Shown piece after piece: positions 5,901-5,904 of a stretch of 5,904 nucleotides of DNA (position 1 is its first letter; each line of letters begins with the position of its first letter). This DNA is from Verrucomicrobiales bacterium (GTDB lineage Bacteria; Verrucomicrobiota; Verrucomicrobiia; Verrucomicrobiales; DEV007): assembly GCA_017991025.1 (NCBI GenBank), contig JAGNMT010000246.1:1-5904 (forward strand), given 5' to 3'. A model generated the notes under the pieces. That model did not search any database, had not been told where the DNA came from, and was given only the letters and a program-made list of their open reading frames with translations. The translations under genes and the position numbers were made by a program.

Positions 5901-5904
5901 TTAA

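Noticed and set aside
5799..5904. Possible small gene or mobile-element end in the right tail
   Set aside because: No frame with a plausible start and family features, and no terminal inverted repeat or target duplication visible.

Overview
The window is an ordinary-looking piece of chromosome of moderate G+C content, with seven protein genes (one cut by the left edge), no RNA genes, no mobile elements and no CRISPR array. The best guess at origin is Verrucomicrobiota or a close relative in the PVC group. This rests on a Gfo/Idh/MocA oxidoreductase of the 'PPGFRP…EKP' type, a GspG-like protein with 'NPRGI…DPWGNYYRVRFD', a REC protein with a C-terminal 'RHDFRN' box, and the general absence of strong Shine-Dalgarno sequences. 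It is a family-level impression, not a placement.

Layout. 2-961 (+): 3' part of a Gfo/Idh/MocA oxidoreductase, closed by a strong intrinsic terminator at 992-1020. 1077-1706 (+): a membrane-anchored GspG/pseudopilin-like protein that overlaps by 4 bases (GTGA) the next gene, 1703-2389 (+), a type I 3-dehydroquinate dehydratase with all expected catalytic residues. The (+) block then meets a (-) block head-on with only 7 bases between stop codons. Reading leftwards, the (-) block is: a REC-plus-DHp-like signalling protein (5076-4312), a TIGR01777-family NAD(P)-dependent epimerase (4216-3320) and a HAD-family phosphatase (3275-2397). The last two are 44 bases apart and probably co-transcribed. 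An AT-rich divergent intergenic region (5077-5261) separates this block from a secreted azurin-type cupredoxin (5262-5726, +), which ends in its own terminator at 5759-5797. The remaining roughly 100 bases are AT-rich and hold at most a weak promoter-like pair.

How the genes work together. Few functional links are visible. The dehydratase belongs to the shikimate pathway, the cupredoxin to periplasmic electron transfer, and the oxidoreductase probably to sugar or inositol-type metabolism. The pseudopilin-like gene and the dehydratase are linked by translational coupling rather than by obvious function. The most unusual item is the signalling protein at 4312-5076: a receiver domain lacking most of the usual phosphorylation-pocket residues, joined to a histidine-kinase-type H-box segment with no ATP-binding domain. 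I found no evidence for a large undescribed system.
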